A program made the translations under genes and the position numbers. A DNA stretch of 47,244 bases. Source: CAZBLK01 sp964492715. Its GTDB lineage: Bacteria; Bacillota; Clostridia; Lachnospirales; WRBF01. Within the stretch, counting starts at the first letter, position 1; each line of letters opens with the position of its first letter. Under the pieces are notes generated by a model, which made no database searches, had not been told where the DNA came from, and saw only the letters and a program-made list of their open reading frames with translations. Positions 25,970 to 33,786 of the stretch are shown here, one piece after another. The stretch spans positions 1 to 47,244 of the forward strand of contig CAZBLK010000022.1 in assembly GCA_964492715.1 (NCBI GenBank), in the 5' to 3' direction.

Positions 25970-26641
25970 CTAAACACGCCTTGCCTTTTTAAACGGCGAA
26001 TTTTGCAAATGCGCCTTCATCTTCCTAAAGCCGTTAACCCACAAATAAACAACAAACGGAACAAAAACAAACATCATGTACTTCATTCCTGAAAGCAAAA
26101 TAAAGTCGTAAATTCCGTGCAAAAGCCACGGTACAAAAAATGCGTAAAATGAAAGCTTAACCTTATGCTCTGGCTCAAACTTTGTTAAAGCAAAATAATA
26201 CCCCATTGCAACGCCAAAAAGAGCATGGCCTGGCACAGAAAAAATTGCACGCATAAACGCCGTGTTCATTCCGCCAAGCTCTGGGTTTAGCACATACATA
26301 ATGTTTTCAAGCCCAGCAAACCCAAGCGAAATAAAAACCGAGTAAACTATGCCGTCAAACCTTTCGTTAAAGTTGTCGTTGCGCCAAACTAAGAAAAAAA
26401 GCACCGCATACTTAAACGCTTCCTCCACAAAACCTGCAACAGCAAACGAAACATAAAACGCTTCCATCAAAACGCCGCCGTTTGGTATGAAAAGTGTAAC
26501 AAAGTTTTCGGTGTGTACTATAGGCACGGTTATTATAACTCCGTACAAAAGCCCCAAAGTCAAAAGCCTAAGCGGCTCTTTTTCGTATTTATCTCTAATA
26601 TAAATGTAAAAAGCACAAACTAAAGTTGGCGCAACCGCCAT
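25970..26641 (-). CDS. PrsW-family intramembrane protease
   Basis: 223 residues, about seven helices, with the PrsW/abortive-infection type motifs: VEEAFKYAVLF (EExxK), FDGIVYSVFISLGFAGLEN, and PGHALFGVAMGYY. PrsW makes the site-1 cut of the anti-sigma factor RsiW in B. subtilis. The ATG used has no SD. An ATT five codons upstream (26656) is preceded by AGGGTGG at suitable distance and would give an N-terminus INLAAMAVAP more like the family, so a rare ATT start is possible. An ECF sigma/anti-sigma pair lies 5 kb away. Confidence 0.85.
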   Translation of the reverse strand: MAVAPTLVCAFYIYIRDKYEKEPLRLLTLGLLYGVIITVPIVHTENFVTLFIPNGGVLMEAFYVSFAVAGFVEEAFKYAVLFFLVWRNDNFNERFDGIVYSVFISLGFAGLENIMYVLNPELGGMNTAFMRAIFSVPGHALFGVAMGYYFALTKFEPEHKVKLSFYAFFVPWLLHGIYDFILLSGMKYMMFVFVPFVVYLWVNGFRKMKAHLQNSPFKKARRV

Positions 26642-26730
26642 TGCCGCAAGATTAATAAAATCGCCACCCTATTAAAGATTGTTCCGCTTTAATATATGAT
26701 GTATTTTATTTGCAAATATTATTCAATAAT

Positions 26731-26759
26731 AAAAAGAGATTAAGCCAAAGCCTAATCTC
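26731..26759 (-). terminator. Rho-independent terminator after traX-like gene
   Basis: GAGATTAAGC / GCCTAATCTC stem (10 bp with one G-T pair) at 26736-26759, followed on the minus strand by TTTTT. Confidence 0.85.
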
Positions 26760-26765
26760 CAAGTC

Positions 26766-27473
26766 CTAAAACCAATTATTATTTATCCCATACAAAATTA
26801 AAACTATCAAAGAAATATGCGCCGGGTAGAACGCATAAAACAGCCATTTAAGCGAAGGCCCACGCTTGCCGTTGTACAAATAAATAAGCAAAACAGAAAC
26901 TAAAGCAACGGCGAGTAAAATCAGGTTGCTACCGTAAAGCCCCACGACTCCTAAGCCCAAAACTGCAATTTGTTTTCTGCGCTCACCAGCAATGTAAGTT
27001 GCAAAAATTATCATTACACCAAACAAACCGTAGTCCGACTTAAAGAAAAATGCAACAACAAACACTGCCAAAACAGCAGCAATTTGTGTTACAACACTGC
27101 CCTTTTCCTCTGTGGGTTTAAACTTTTCATATACATAAACCGCCAAAACACCAAGAAACATTGTAAAAAATACGTTTTGATACCTAATTAAGCTAAATGG
27201 CAAAAGCCTTAAATAGTCACCTATGTTAGCTTGGTTAATAAAAAGGTCAAAAGGAATTTCAGAAATTAAGCCAAATGCGAAAAGCCTAGCCAAATATCTT
27301 TCCTTGCTTTTCGTGTACTTGCAGCCTTCGGCAATAAAAAACGCAAAAATCGGAAAAGCTATTCGCCCGATAATACGCATTAACGAAGTGTCAAACATAA
27401 ATGAAAACCCTGCACCAAAGTGGTCAATTAACATTGTTATAATTGCTACAAGCTTTAACACGAAAGCAGACAT
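26766..27473 (-). CDS. TraX-family membrane protein
   Basis: 235 residues with about eight membrane helices. The N-terminus LKLVAIITMLIDHFG and RIAFPIFAFFIAEGCKYTK are diagnostic of the TraX family, named for F-pilin acetylation; chromosomal clostridial members are thought to be acyltransferases acting on envelope polymers. It starts 2 bases past the LCP gene's stop, with its SD (GGGGAGG) overlapping that end, so the two are coupled. This supports a surface-polymer role. Confidence 0.88.
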   Translation of the reverse strand: MSAFVLKLVAIITMLIDHFGAGFSFMFDTSLMRIIGRIAFPIFAFFIAEGCKYTKSKERYLARLFAFGLISEIPFDLFINQANIGDYLRLLPFSLIRYQNVFFTMFLGVLAVYVYEKFKPTEEKGSVVTQIAAVLAVFVVAFFFKSDYGLFGVMIIFATYIAGERRKQIAVLGLGVVGLYGSNLILLAVALVSVLLIYLYNGKRGPSLKWLFYAFYPAHISLIVLILYGINNNWF

Positions 27474-27475
27474 TT

Positions 27476-28954
27476 TTATTCCTCCCCAGTACCTATAATA
27501 ATAATTACATCATACGCTTTTGGCAAACCAGTGTCGGCTTTTACAACAGCATCGTTAAAATAATCAACAAACTGGTCGCCGTCACTTTTGGTTTTAACCA
27601 TTATTCTAGTTTTTGTTTCAAGCGTTCCTGTGTAGTTTCCAACGTCAATTACGTTGTAACCGTCTTCTTTAAGCTTGTCAGAAACTTTTGTTGCAAGCCC
27701 TGCAACGCTTCCGCCGTTAAGCACTTGAATTTTCAAGTTTTTGCTTGAAGCTGGTTTTTTTGTTTCTGTCGGTTTTTTAGTGTCAGTTGGTTTTTTTGTT
27801 TCTTCTCCTGAAACAGCTACTTCACCATCGCTGTTTTCGTTGCTGCTTGTACTTGAGTTGTAAAAAATTGAGTCAACAAGCTTTTTTATTTCAACTTCGT
27901 TTGCAAAAAATACACTTGTGCCATTTGAAAGGTTTCCTGGGCTGCCCGGAAGTGTATATGTCACAATGTTATCAGTGTTAATTGCTGGAAGATATTCAGT
28001 GTATTTAGGAAGGTCCAACACCACATTAAAGTCAGTTTTTACATATTCAAACAAAGTTGACAAAAGCCCTATTGGGTCGTTAAAAATTGCCTCTTTTGTA
28101 AGCATTTGCTTAGCAAGTTCCTTCATAAACTGCTGCTGCACCTTTATACGGTCTAAGTCACCGCCTGAGTAGCCTTCTCTAAAGCGCACCAAGCCTTCGG
28201 CTTCCTTGCCCGACAAAAGCCTGTTCTCGCCACCTTTAATGTCTATTAAAAGGTTTTGGTCGGGTGCTGAGTAATAATACCCCTGCGGTCTAAGGTCCAT
28301 TCTTACGCCACCAATGACATCTACAAGCTTTCCAAATGCTTCAAGGTCTACCGTAACGTAATAATTTATATCTATGCCCAAAATGCTTTCAATTTGCATT
28401 CTAAGCGCTTTTATTCCGTCTTTTTTGTCGGCGGCCTTGTTGTAAATGGAGTTAAGCTTCATAGAGCCGTTGCTTCCGTTTGATTTAAGCAGTGCCAAAA
28501 CGTCGTCGTCCATTTTCATGTAAGTATCACGAGGCATAGACATCATGTTTACCGAAAGGTCTTCTCTATCAAAAGAAGCAACAATCATTACGTCTGTCAA
28601 AGAGCCTGCGTTGTCTATGCCAACAAGCAACACGTTTGTTTTTACAGGAACTTTTGGACCAATAGACAAAAACCCATTGCTCTCTCCGTTTGAGCTGCCT
28701 GTAAAGCTTCCTATGAGCCCCCCAGAACCAAAAATGCCGCCCATTGTGTCGTCACCCGTAATTTGCATAAAGCCAAACGCTGCTATTGTTACAATTAACA
28801 AAAAACTGCCTACAATTGAGCCGACTATTAAAAAAAACTTTAAAACAAGGCGGCTGCCTTGCGGTTTTTCATACGCACTGCCGTTTCCAACACCTACACC
28901 GTTTCCTGTATTGCTGTAGACGTTTGTTCTGCTTTTTCTGTTGTTACCGTTCAT
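27476..28954 (-). CDS. LytR-CpsA-Psr (LCP) family protein with LytR_C domain
   Basis: LCP enzymes transfer lipid-linked polymers such as teichoic acid to peptidoglycan. 492 aa: cytoplasmic N-terminus, one membrane helix at about 33-55, LCP domain with SMPRDTYMKMDDD, DVIGGVRMDL and the arginine-rich LVRFREGYSGGDLDRIKVQQ, a Thr/Pro/Lys linker (KKPTDTKKPTETKKP) and a LytR_C domain (LKIQVLNGGSVAGLATKVSD). GGGGAG precedes the ATG. It is cotranscribed with the TraX-family gene. Confidence 0.95.
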   Translation of the reverse strand: MNGNNRKSRTNVYSNTGNGVGVGNGSAYEKPQGSRLVLKFFLIVGSIVGSFLLIVTIAAFGFMQITGDDTMGGIFGSGGLIGSFTGSSNGESNGFLSIGPKVPVKTNVLLVGIDNAGSLTDVMIVASFDREDLSVNMMSMPRDTYMKMDDDVLALLKSNGSNGSMKLNSIYNKAADKKDGIKALRMQIESILGIDINYYVTVDLEAFGKLVDVIGGVRMDLRPQGYYYSAPDQNLLIDIKGGENRLLSGKEAEGLVRFREGYSGGDLDRIKVQQQFMKELAKQMLTKEAIFNDPIGLLSTLFEYVKTDFNVVLDLPKYTEYLPAINTDNIVTYTLPGSPGNLSNGTSVFFANEVEIKKLVDSIFYNSSTSSNENSDGEVAVSGEETKKPTDTKKPTETKKPASSKNLKIQVLNGGSVAGLATKVSDKLKEDGYNVIDVGNYTGTLETKTRIMVKTKSDGDQFVDYFNDAVVKADTGLPKAYDVIIIIGTGEE

Positions 28955-29022
28955 AAAATCTCCCCTGTGTGTGAAAAGATGCGAATCAAGAGTTGAAAAT
29001 TCATGTTAAATGTATTAAAAAT

Positions 29023-29051
29023 GGGTTAAGGGCAAAGCCCCTAAGGTCTTT
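29023..29051 (+). repeat. Truncated GC-rich palindromic repeat
   Basis: GGGTTAAGGGCAAAGCCCC followed at once by TAAGGTCTTTG; the middle hairpin of the full element is missing. It lies in the 300-base stretch 28955-29254, which otherwise holds AT-rich sequence, the doubled GTATAC motif at about 29092-29110, and a terminator at its right end. Confidence 0.7.
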
Positions 29052-29192
29052 GTTTTTAATGTTTTTAATTCAACTCCTGGTTGACATTTATAGTATACCA
29101 ATATGTATACGAATAAAAGCTTTATTTTGTTTCAAATTTCTGTCATTTACACAAAGCTGTAATGCTTTACCATGACACACCGTTTAAACACG

Positions 29193-29221
29193 CAAAAGGA
29201 CGCACGCAAAAGCAGCGTCCT
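29193..29221 (-). terminator. Terminator of the HD-GYP gene
   Basis: AGGACGC (29197-29203) / GCGTCCT (29215-29221), then TTTTGCG on the minus strand, 34 bases past the stop. Confidence 0.65.
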
Positions 29222-29254
29222 GAAGCATAAAGTAAACGGACTAACAAAAATATT

Positions 29255-30433
29255 TTATAAAATAGACTTAACAAACAAGTCTTTGTTTGCTGAAATGTCA
29301 ATTACGTCGCCATCCGCTGTTTGAACAATTGGCTTTGCAAGGTTGTTTTTATGTATAAAAACTACCTTTGCTTCCATGCCATTCGACAGCTTGACCCACA
29401 TTCCAACAAATGAATTTACAATTTTGTTCATAAACACCCACAAATATTTTGGGTCCATAGTTGCGTAGCCGTTCAGCTCAAAATCATGTATTACGTCAAA
29501 CGGACAGCGTCTTCCTTCGCCACTATCGTCCGAAATTGCATACTCATAGTTGTTGCAAATGGCAACAATTTTTGCCATGTCAGAAATTTCTTCGCCTTTA
29601 AGCCCAGATGGGTAGCCAGAGCCGTCTGGCTTTTCGTGGTGCATAAGCACAGCACGCCGCACTTGCTCAGAAAAATTTTTGGGGCTAAGCATTTCATATC
29701 CAATTGTTGTGTGGTTTCTAACCCTTCTTTTTTGGTCTGGCGTAAGGTTTTTGCCTATAACAAGTTCTTTTGGCAAATTTGTTTTGCCAATGTCGTGCAT
29801 AAGCCCAGCTATAGTAAGGTCTTGCAAGTCTTGGTCGTTTAAGTTCAGCCAATACCCAAAAAGGTTGCACAAAAGTGAAACGTTGTTTGCATGTGTGTAC
29901 ACGTCTGTTTCCTTCAAGGCACCAATAAATGAAAAAACATCGCTTTTTACGTTTAGGCTTTGCATAATTTTGTTGGAAACATCGTATAAGTCGGAAGCCA
30001 TAATGTTTTGCCCACTGCAAACAGCCGAAATATAATTCTTTGTGTCTTCTGTTGTTACGTCGTAAAGCTTTTCAAACCTCTTAAAATCTTCCTTAGAAGT
30101 AATAGGCGTTGGGTCTTCGTCCATTTTAAGTTCGCCTAAAGCACGCTTTAGTTCACGGTCACTTTTTGCCTTAACGTCAGGGTTTTTCTTTTCATATTCT
30201 TTTAGTAAATAGTCTAGTTCGTCTGAAACGTCAACCCTTGAACTTTGTTGAGTAGGTATAGTATCAACAATTTCCTTAACATAAACGTAATCAATGTTAT
30301 TGTTGTACAAAACTGAGAGGTTAATATCACCAATAAGAGTTTCTCTAGGAAAAATAACTTGACCAGACTCTGTAACAACATCTCTAGCCAAAACCATGTT
30401 TCGCTTTAGGTCGTCAACCTTTATTTTTTTCAT
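29255..30433 (-). CDS. HD-GYP domain protein with altered metal ligand
   Basis: HD-GYP proteins usually hydrolyse cyclic-di-GMP. 392 aa: an N-terminal DUF3391-like part (IKVDDLKRNMVLARDV), then the HD domain with HDIGK (His213-Asp214), MHHEKPDGSGYPSGL (the GYP motif, about 264-276) and IVAICNNYEYAIS. In active enzymes this last segment reads like ADVYDALT, with a metal-ligand Asp; here the position is Asn294. Motif spacing is otherwise normal. The ATG at 30433 has GGAAAG before it; a TTG at 30448 with AAGGGG 8 bases upstream is an equally good start. Activity is therefore uncertain. Confidence 0.85.
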   Translation of the reverse strand: MKKIKVDDLKRNMVLARDVVTESGQVIFPRETLIGDINLSVLYNNNIDYVYVKEIVDTIPTQQSSRVDVSDELDYLLKEYEKKNPDVKAKSDRELKRALGELKMDEDPTPITSKEDFKRFEKLYDVTTEDTKNYISAVCSGQNIMASDLYDVSNKIMQSLNVKSDVFSFIGALKETDVYTHANNVSLLCNLFGYWLNLNDQDLQDLTIAGLMHDIGKTNLPKELVIGKNLTPDQKRRVRNHTTIGYEMLSPKNFSEQVRRAVLMHHEKPDGSGYPSGLKGEEISDMAKIVAICNNYEYAISDDSGEGRRCPFDVIHDFELNGYATMDPKYLWVFMNKIVNSFVGMWVKLSNGMEAKVVFIHKNNLAKPIVQTADGDVIDISANKDLFVKSIL

Positions 30434-30675
30434 TTTAGAACTTTCCAAATGCAACACCCCTTGACACCCGACACATCAATTCATAAAAATTGATACTAGG
30501 CAAAATTAACTTACAAAAATGTTCTGCTTGTAAAAAGATGTATGAAGTTGTACAATTATTACAAGTATAAGCCTTTTAAATTAGCAATTATTAACAGTTT
30601 ATTTTTGCGTACATGAAGTTTTTTTCTTACACTCAATAATATTATATACCTTTAGTTATGTCAATAATGCTTTTG

Positions 30676-31542
30676 TTAAATATTGGGAATGTTTTTGCTC
30701 CTTTTAAAAAACCTAAAGTAAGCAATAACACTTACACCGCAAAAAACCAAAACCGCCGACAAAAGCTGTGACACACGAATGTTTGTGTCCCACAAAAGAA
30801 GGTAGTCTGTGCGTATTCCTTCCATAATAAAACGAATGATGCCGTACATTATGAAGTACATAAAAATAAGCTCGCCGTTAAATTTTTTGTGCCGCTTCAA
30901 AAGGTTTAAAAGCAAAAACGTAACTAAGCACAAAAACGACTCGTACAAAAATGTTGGGTGCACCTGAATGTATGAAGCCCCATCAATTTCAAGCATTTTT
31001 TCTGCAACAGAAGGCGGAATGTCGTTTACTGTTGAAGCCAAAAGGCGCATAGCAAAAAGTGATTCTGTGTAGCCGCCAAAAATTTCTCTGTTAAAAAAGT
31101 TTCCCCACCTGCCAATTGCTTGTCCAAGCACAAGCCCCGGAGCCATTGTATCAATCAAAAGCCCAAGGTTCATTTTTTTAACTTTGGCGTAAACAAATGT
31201 TGTTAAAAGCCCAGCAATTACAATGCCGTAAAGCGCAAGCCCTCCACTTCGTGTATTAAAAATTTCCAGCAAATTGTCTTTATACATATCCCACGAAAAA
31301 GCTACATAGTAAGCCCTTGCGCCTATAACGCACGCAACTATAAGGTAAAGCAAAAGGTCATAATAAAGCTCGGGGTTTTGCCCAGTTCTTTTTGCTTCAT
31401 GGGTGGCGTACATAAGCCCACCTAAAACCCCAAGCCCAAGCATAATCCCGTACCAGTAAATTGGAAATGAAAAAATGGTAAACGCTTTGTTTGACAGGGT
31501 TTCTATTGTAATTCCCAAGTTTGGAAATGCTATTTCAGGCAT
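30676..31542 (-). CDS. lgt: Prolipoprotein diacylglyceryl transferase
   Basis: Membrane enzyme that attaches diacylglycerol from phosphatidylglycerol to the lipobox Cys of prolipoproteins. 288 aa, about seven helices. The signature GQAIGRWGNFFNREIFGG is intact, as are YWYGIMLGLGVLGG near the start and HPTFLYESF. AAGGAG lies 7 bases before the ATG. It is transcribed away from the sigma-factor gene. Confidence 0.96.
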   Translation of the reverse strand: MPEIAFPNLGITIETLSNKAFTIFSFPIYWYGIMLGLGVLGGLMYATHEAKRTGQNPELYYDLLLYLIVACVIGARAYYVAFSWDMYKDNLLEIFNTRSGGLALYGIVIAGLLTTFVYAKVKKMNLGLLIDTMAPGLVLGQAIGRWGNFFNREIFGGYTESLFAMRLLASTVNDIPPSVAEKMLEIDGASYIQVHPTFLYESFLCLVTFLLLNLLKRHKKFNGELIFMYFIMYGIIRFIMEGIRTDYLLLWDTNIRVSQLLSAVLVFCGVSVIAYFRFFKRSKNIPNI

Positions 31543-31813
31543 GTGTTCACTCCTTGTTTTTCATCTTTAATTTTTAGTAGTGTTAAGATTTAGATTTATT
31601 TGAAACTTAACCTATATATATGCAACATTAAAATTATAATATAATGTTAGTGCGTTGGCAATGATAAACATTAAAATTCTAGTTTTGTGCAAAAACTGTG
31701 AATTTATAGATAAAAGTTTTGCTTATTATAATTATTAAAAAAATTTTTTAACCTTCGTCTTTTTTGAATGTTAAAACGTCTAAATAATATAAGCCAACAG
31801 GGGGGTGAACAAA

Positions 31814-32305
31814 ATGGGCAACAGAAATGACGGCATACGCACAAAGCTAGAAAACTTTATTATAGAAAACCAAAATGCCTTTTATCGTTTGGCTTTTACT
31901 TACGTAAAAAACAAAGAAGCCGCACTTGACGTTGTAAGCGAAGCCGTCGTGAATGCCTTGCGTTCATGCGAAACACTTCGTGAAAGCAGCTATATAAAAA
32001 CATGGTTTTACAGAATTTTGGTAAATACCGCAATTAATTATATAAGGAAAGACTCAAAATATGTTTTAACAGAAGACATACTGCAATTTGAAACAGCACA
32101 AAGCGGAGTTGAAAACGACAGCACAGACTCAATTGACCTTTACAATGCAATACTCTCGCTTCCGCCTGAATATAAAACAGTTGTTGAGCTTAGGTTTTTT
32201 CAGGATATGAAGTTTTCGGACATTGCTTTGGTAACAGGCGACAAAGAAAGCACTGTAAAGTCACGGTTAGCGGCGGCTATAAAACGTTTGCAAAATAAAT
32301 TATAG
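31814..32305 (+). CDS. ECF-type RNA polymerase sigma factor
   Basis: 163 residues with region 2 (NAFYRLAFTYVKNKEAALDV, then TWFYRILVNTAINYIRK) and region 4 (LPPEYKTVVELRFFQDMKFS and STVKSRLAAAIKRLQ). The ATG at 31814 is better placed than a GTG three codons earlier, given GGGGGG 8 bases upstream. The downstream RsiV-like anti-sigma gene suggests a SigV-like role (lysozyme or envelope stress). No SigV-type autoregulatory promoter (TGAAAC/CGTC with proper spacing) was found in 31543-31813, which holds no other gene. Confidence 0.93.
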   Translation: MGNRNDGIRTKLENFIIENQNAFYRLAFTYVKNKEAALDVVSEAVVNALRSCETLRESSYIKTWFYRILVNTAINYIRKDSKYVLTEDILQFETAQSGVENDSTDSIDLYNAILSLPPEYKTVVELRFFQDMKFSDIALVTGDKESTVKSRLAAAIKRLQNKL

Positions 32306-32385
32306 CAATTAAGTTTTTTACGACAAGTCAAACGCCGTGCGTTTTACGTTTTGGCCGTAAGACAATGTCGATAAAAAGAATTGCT
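32304..32385. repeat. Palindromic (MITE-like) element, copy 2
   Basis: Terminal arms AGCAATTAAG...ACGACA (32304-32325) and TGTCGATAAAAAGAATTGCT (32366-32385) are imperfect inverted repeats of about 20 bases. Inside are AAACGC/GCGTTT and TTACG/CGTAA hairpins. CAAACGCC...CGTTT is shared with the copy at 3585. It fills the gap between sigma and anti-sigma genes and begins inside the last codons of the former. Confidence 0.7.
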
Positions 32386-32405
32386 TACGCAAGGAGGTCT
32401 AGGCT

Positions 32406-33314
32406 ATGGAAGATAAGCTTAAAAAAGCATCGGAAGTTTATGAAAACATTGAAATACCAAGCGAATTAAGCGCTATTATCGAAAAGGAAATTAGTAAAAG
32501 CAGAAAAGGAGAATATTCTATGGAAAAAAATAAAAGCAAGGGCTTTAACAAAAGCTCATTTGTAACAAAGCTTGTAGCAGGTGTAGCTGCGGCTGCGGCT
32601 GTTTTGGTGGTGTCGGTTAATTTAAGCGAAACAGTTGCATACGCCCTTTACGAAATGCCTGTAATTGGCGAAATTGCAAAGGTTGTTACGTTTAGAGAGT
32701 ACAACTATACAAACGAAACAACTACAGTGGAAGTAACTGTTCCGCAAATTGAAGGCACGGGCAACGCCAGCTTGGAAGAAAGAATTAACAAAGAAATTGA
32801 AGAAAAGCTTCAAGCTGTAATTGCAGACGGCGAGCAAAGAGCCGAGGAGTTTAAAAAGGCTTTCCTTGAAACAGGCGGCAAAGAGGAAGACTTTATGCAA
32901 ATTCCAGTTTATGCAGACTACGAAAAGAAGTATGCAGACGAAAATGTTCTTTCATTTATTATAAATACTGTTGTAGTTGTGGGAAATTCCGACTCGCATA
33001 CTCTTTTTTACAACATAGACATGAAAACTGGTGAAACGCTTACACTTGAAGACGTTTTGGGCAGCAACTTTAAAGAAATTGCTGACGAAAGCATAAACAG
33101 GCAAATTGAAGAACAACGCAAAGACCCAGAAGGCATTGGCGCAATGTACTTTGACGGTGAAAACGGCATTGAAGGCTTTACTGGTGTAACACCTGAGCAA
33201 AACTTTTTTATAAATGAAAACGGTGAAGTTGTTATAAAATTTGCTAAGTACGAAATTGCTGCTGGCGCTATGGGTATGCCAGAGTTTGTAATTGGCCCTA
33301 TGGTTAAAAAATAA
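32406..33314 (+). CDS. RsiV-like anti-sigma factor (DUF3298 type)
   Basis: 302 aa: about 50 cytoplasmic residues, one membrane helix (about 52-72, VTKLVAGVAAAAAVLVVSVNL region) and an extracellular domain resembling DUF4163/DUF3298 with SHTLFYNIDMKTGETLTLEDV and the C-terminal FINENGEVVIKFAKYEIAAG. In B. subtilis RsiV the same domain binds lysozyme and is then cleaved to free SigV. AAGGAGG lies 8 bases before the ATG. It follows the sigma gene by 100 bases filled by a palindromic element. Confidence 0.85.
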   Translation: MEDKLKKASEVYENIEIPSELSAIIEKEISKSRKGEYSMEKNKSKGFNKSSFVTKLVAGVAAAAAVLVVSVNLSETVAYALYEMPVIGEIAKVVTFREYNYTNETTTVEVTVPQIEGTGNASLEERINKEIEEKLQAVIADGEQRAEEFKKAFLETGGKEEDFMQIPVYADYEKKYADENVLSFIINTVVVVGNSDSHTLFYNIDMKTGETLTLEDVLGSNFKEIADESINRQIEEQRKDPEGIGAMYFDGENGIEGFTGVTPEQNFFINENGEVVIKFAKYEIAAGAMGMPEFVIGPMVKK

Positions 33315-33331
33315 AAAATGTTGAATGGTGT

Positions 33332-33583
33332 TTAGTTTGTGTTATGATGGTCATACAATAAATAGGTGTTAACACTTGCGACGTCAACGCTAAAAAACAG
33401 TGCAACATCTTCAAACAATGATTTTTGGTTTTCTTTCAGTCCAAAAAGGTAGTCGTCGCCTTTTTGGATTATTTTTTTACACGGTTCTTTCTGGCAGTGC
33501 ATTACGTAGGCGGACATCGTTTTACGCTTAACATCAATGTATTCAGGCATTTCTTGAAAAACCGGAATCTCGTTTGACTTTTC
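33332..33583 (-). pseudogene. Remnant of an ISAs1-type transposase
   Basis: A frame of about 84 codons reads EKSNEIPVFQEMPEYIDVK, then SAYVMHCQKEPCKKIIQKGD, YLFGLKENQKSLFEDV. This matches the central part of ISAs1/H-repeat transposases (EKSNEI..., DAMGCQKE...KGGDYLLALKGNQ...LHEDV). It opens at a stop (33584-33586) and ends in unrelated sequence; both ends of the gene and any terminal inverted repeats are missing. The catalytic Asp of the family's DAMGCQK is Tyr/Val here (SAYVMHCQK), so it is dead. Confidence 0.85.
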
Positions 33584-33673
33584 TTAAATAGATTTTTGCC
33601 AAAGCGTAATACCTCCTTCAGTTAAATATGCACTTAGAATTTGTAACGCAGAATGTGGCTTGCCTTTTCAGAC

Positions 33674-33737
33674 TTGTGAAACAAACGTGGTAGTTTAATA
33701 ATCATCTCTTGATGTTTCCCAATAAATTTGATAAACT
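33674..33737 (+). promoter_or_regulatory. Candidate promoters of the Hsp70-cluster operon
   Basis: Two sigma-A-like pairs: TTGTGA (33674) 17 bases before AATAAT (33697-33702), and TTGATG (33709) 17 bases before TAAACT (33732-33737). No CIRCE heat-shock operator (TTAGCACTC-N9-GAGTGCTAA) and no obvious sigma-32-type site was seen in 33584-33786, so the cluster does not look like part of the classical heat-shock regulon. Confidence 0.4.
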
Positions 33738-33786
33738 ATAACTATAAAAAAATAACTTAGCTTCAAAAACAAAGGAGGGGAACTTT

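Noticed and set aside
29083..29110. TTGACA-17-TGTATA rightward promoter
   Set aside because: No rightward gene follows; the nearest genes on both sides are on the minus strand.
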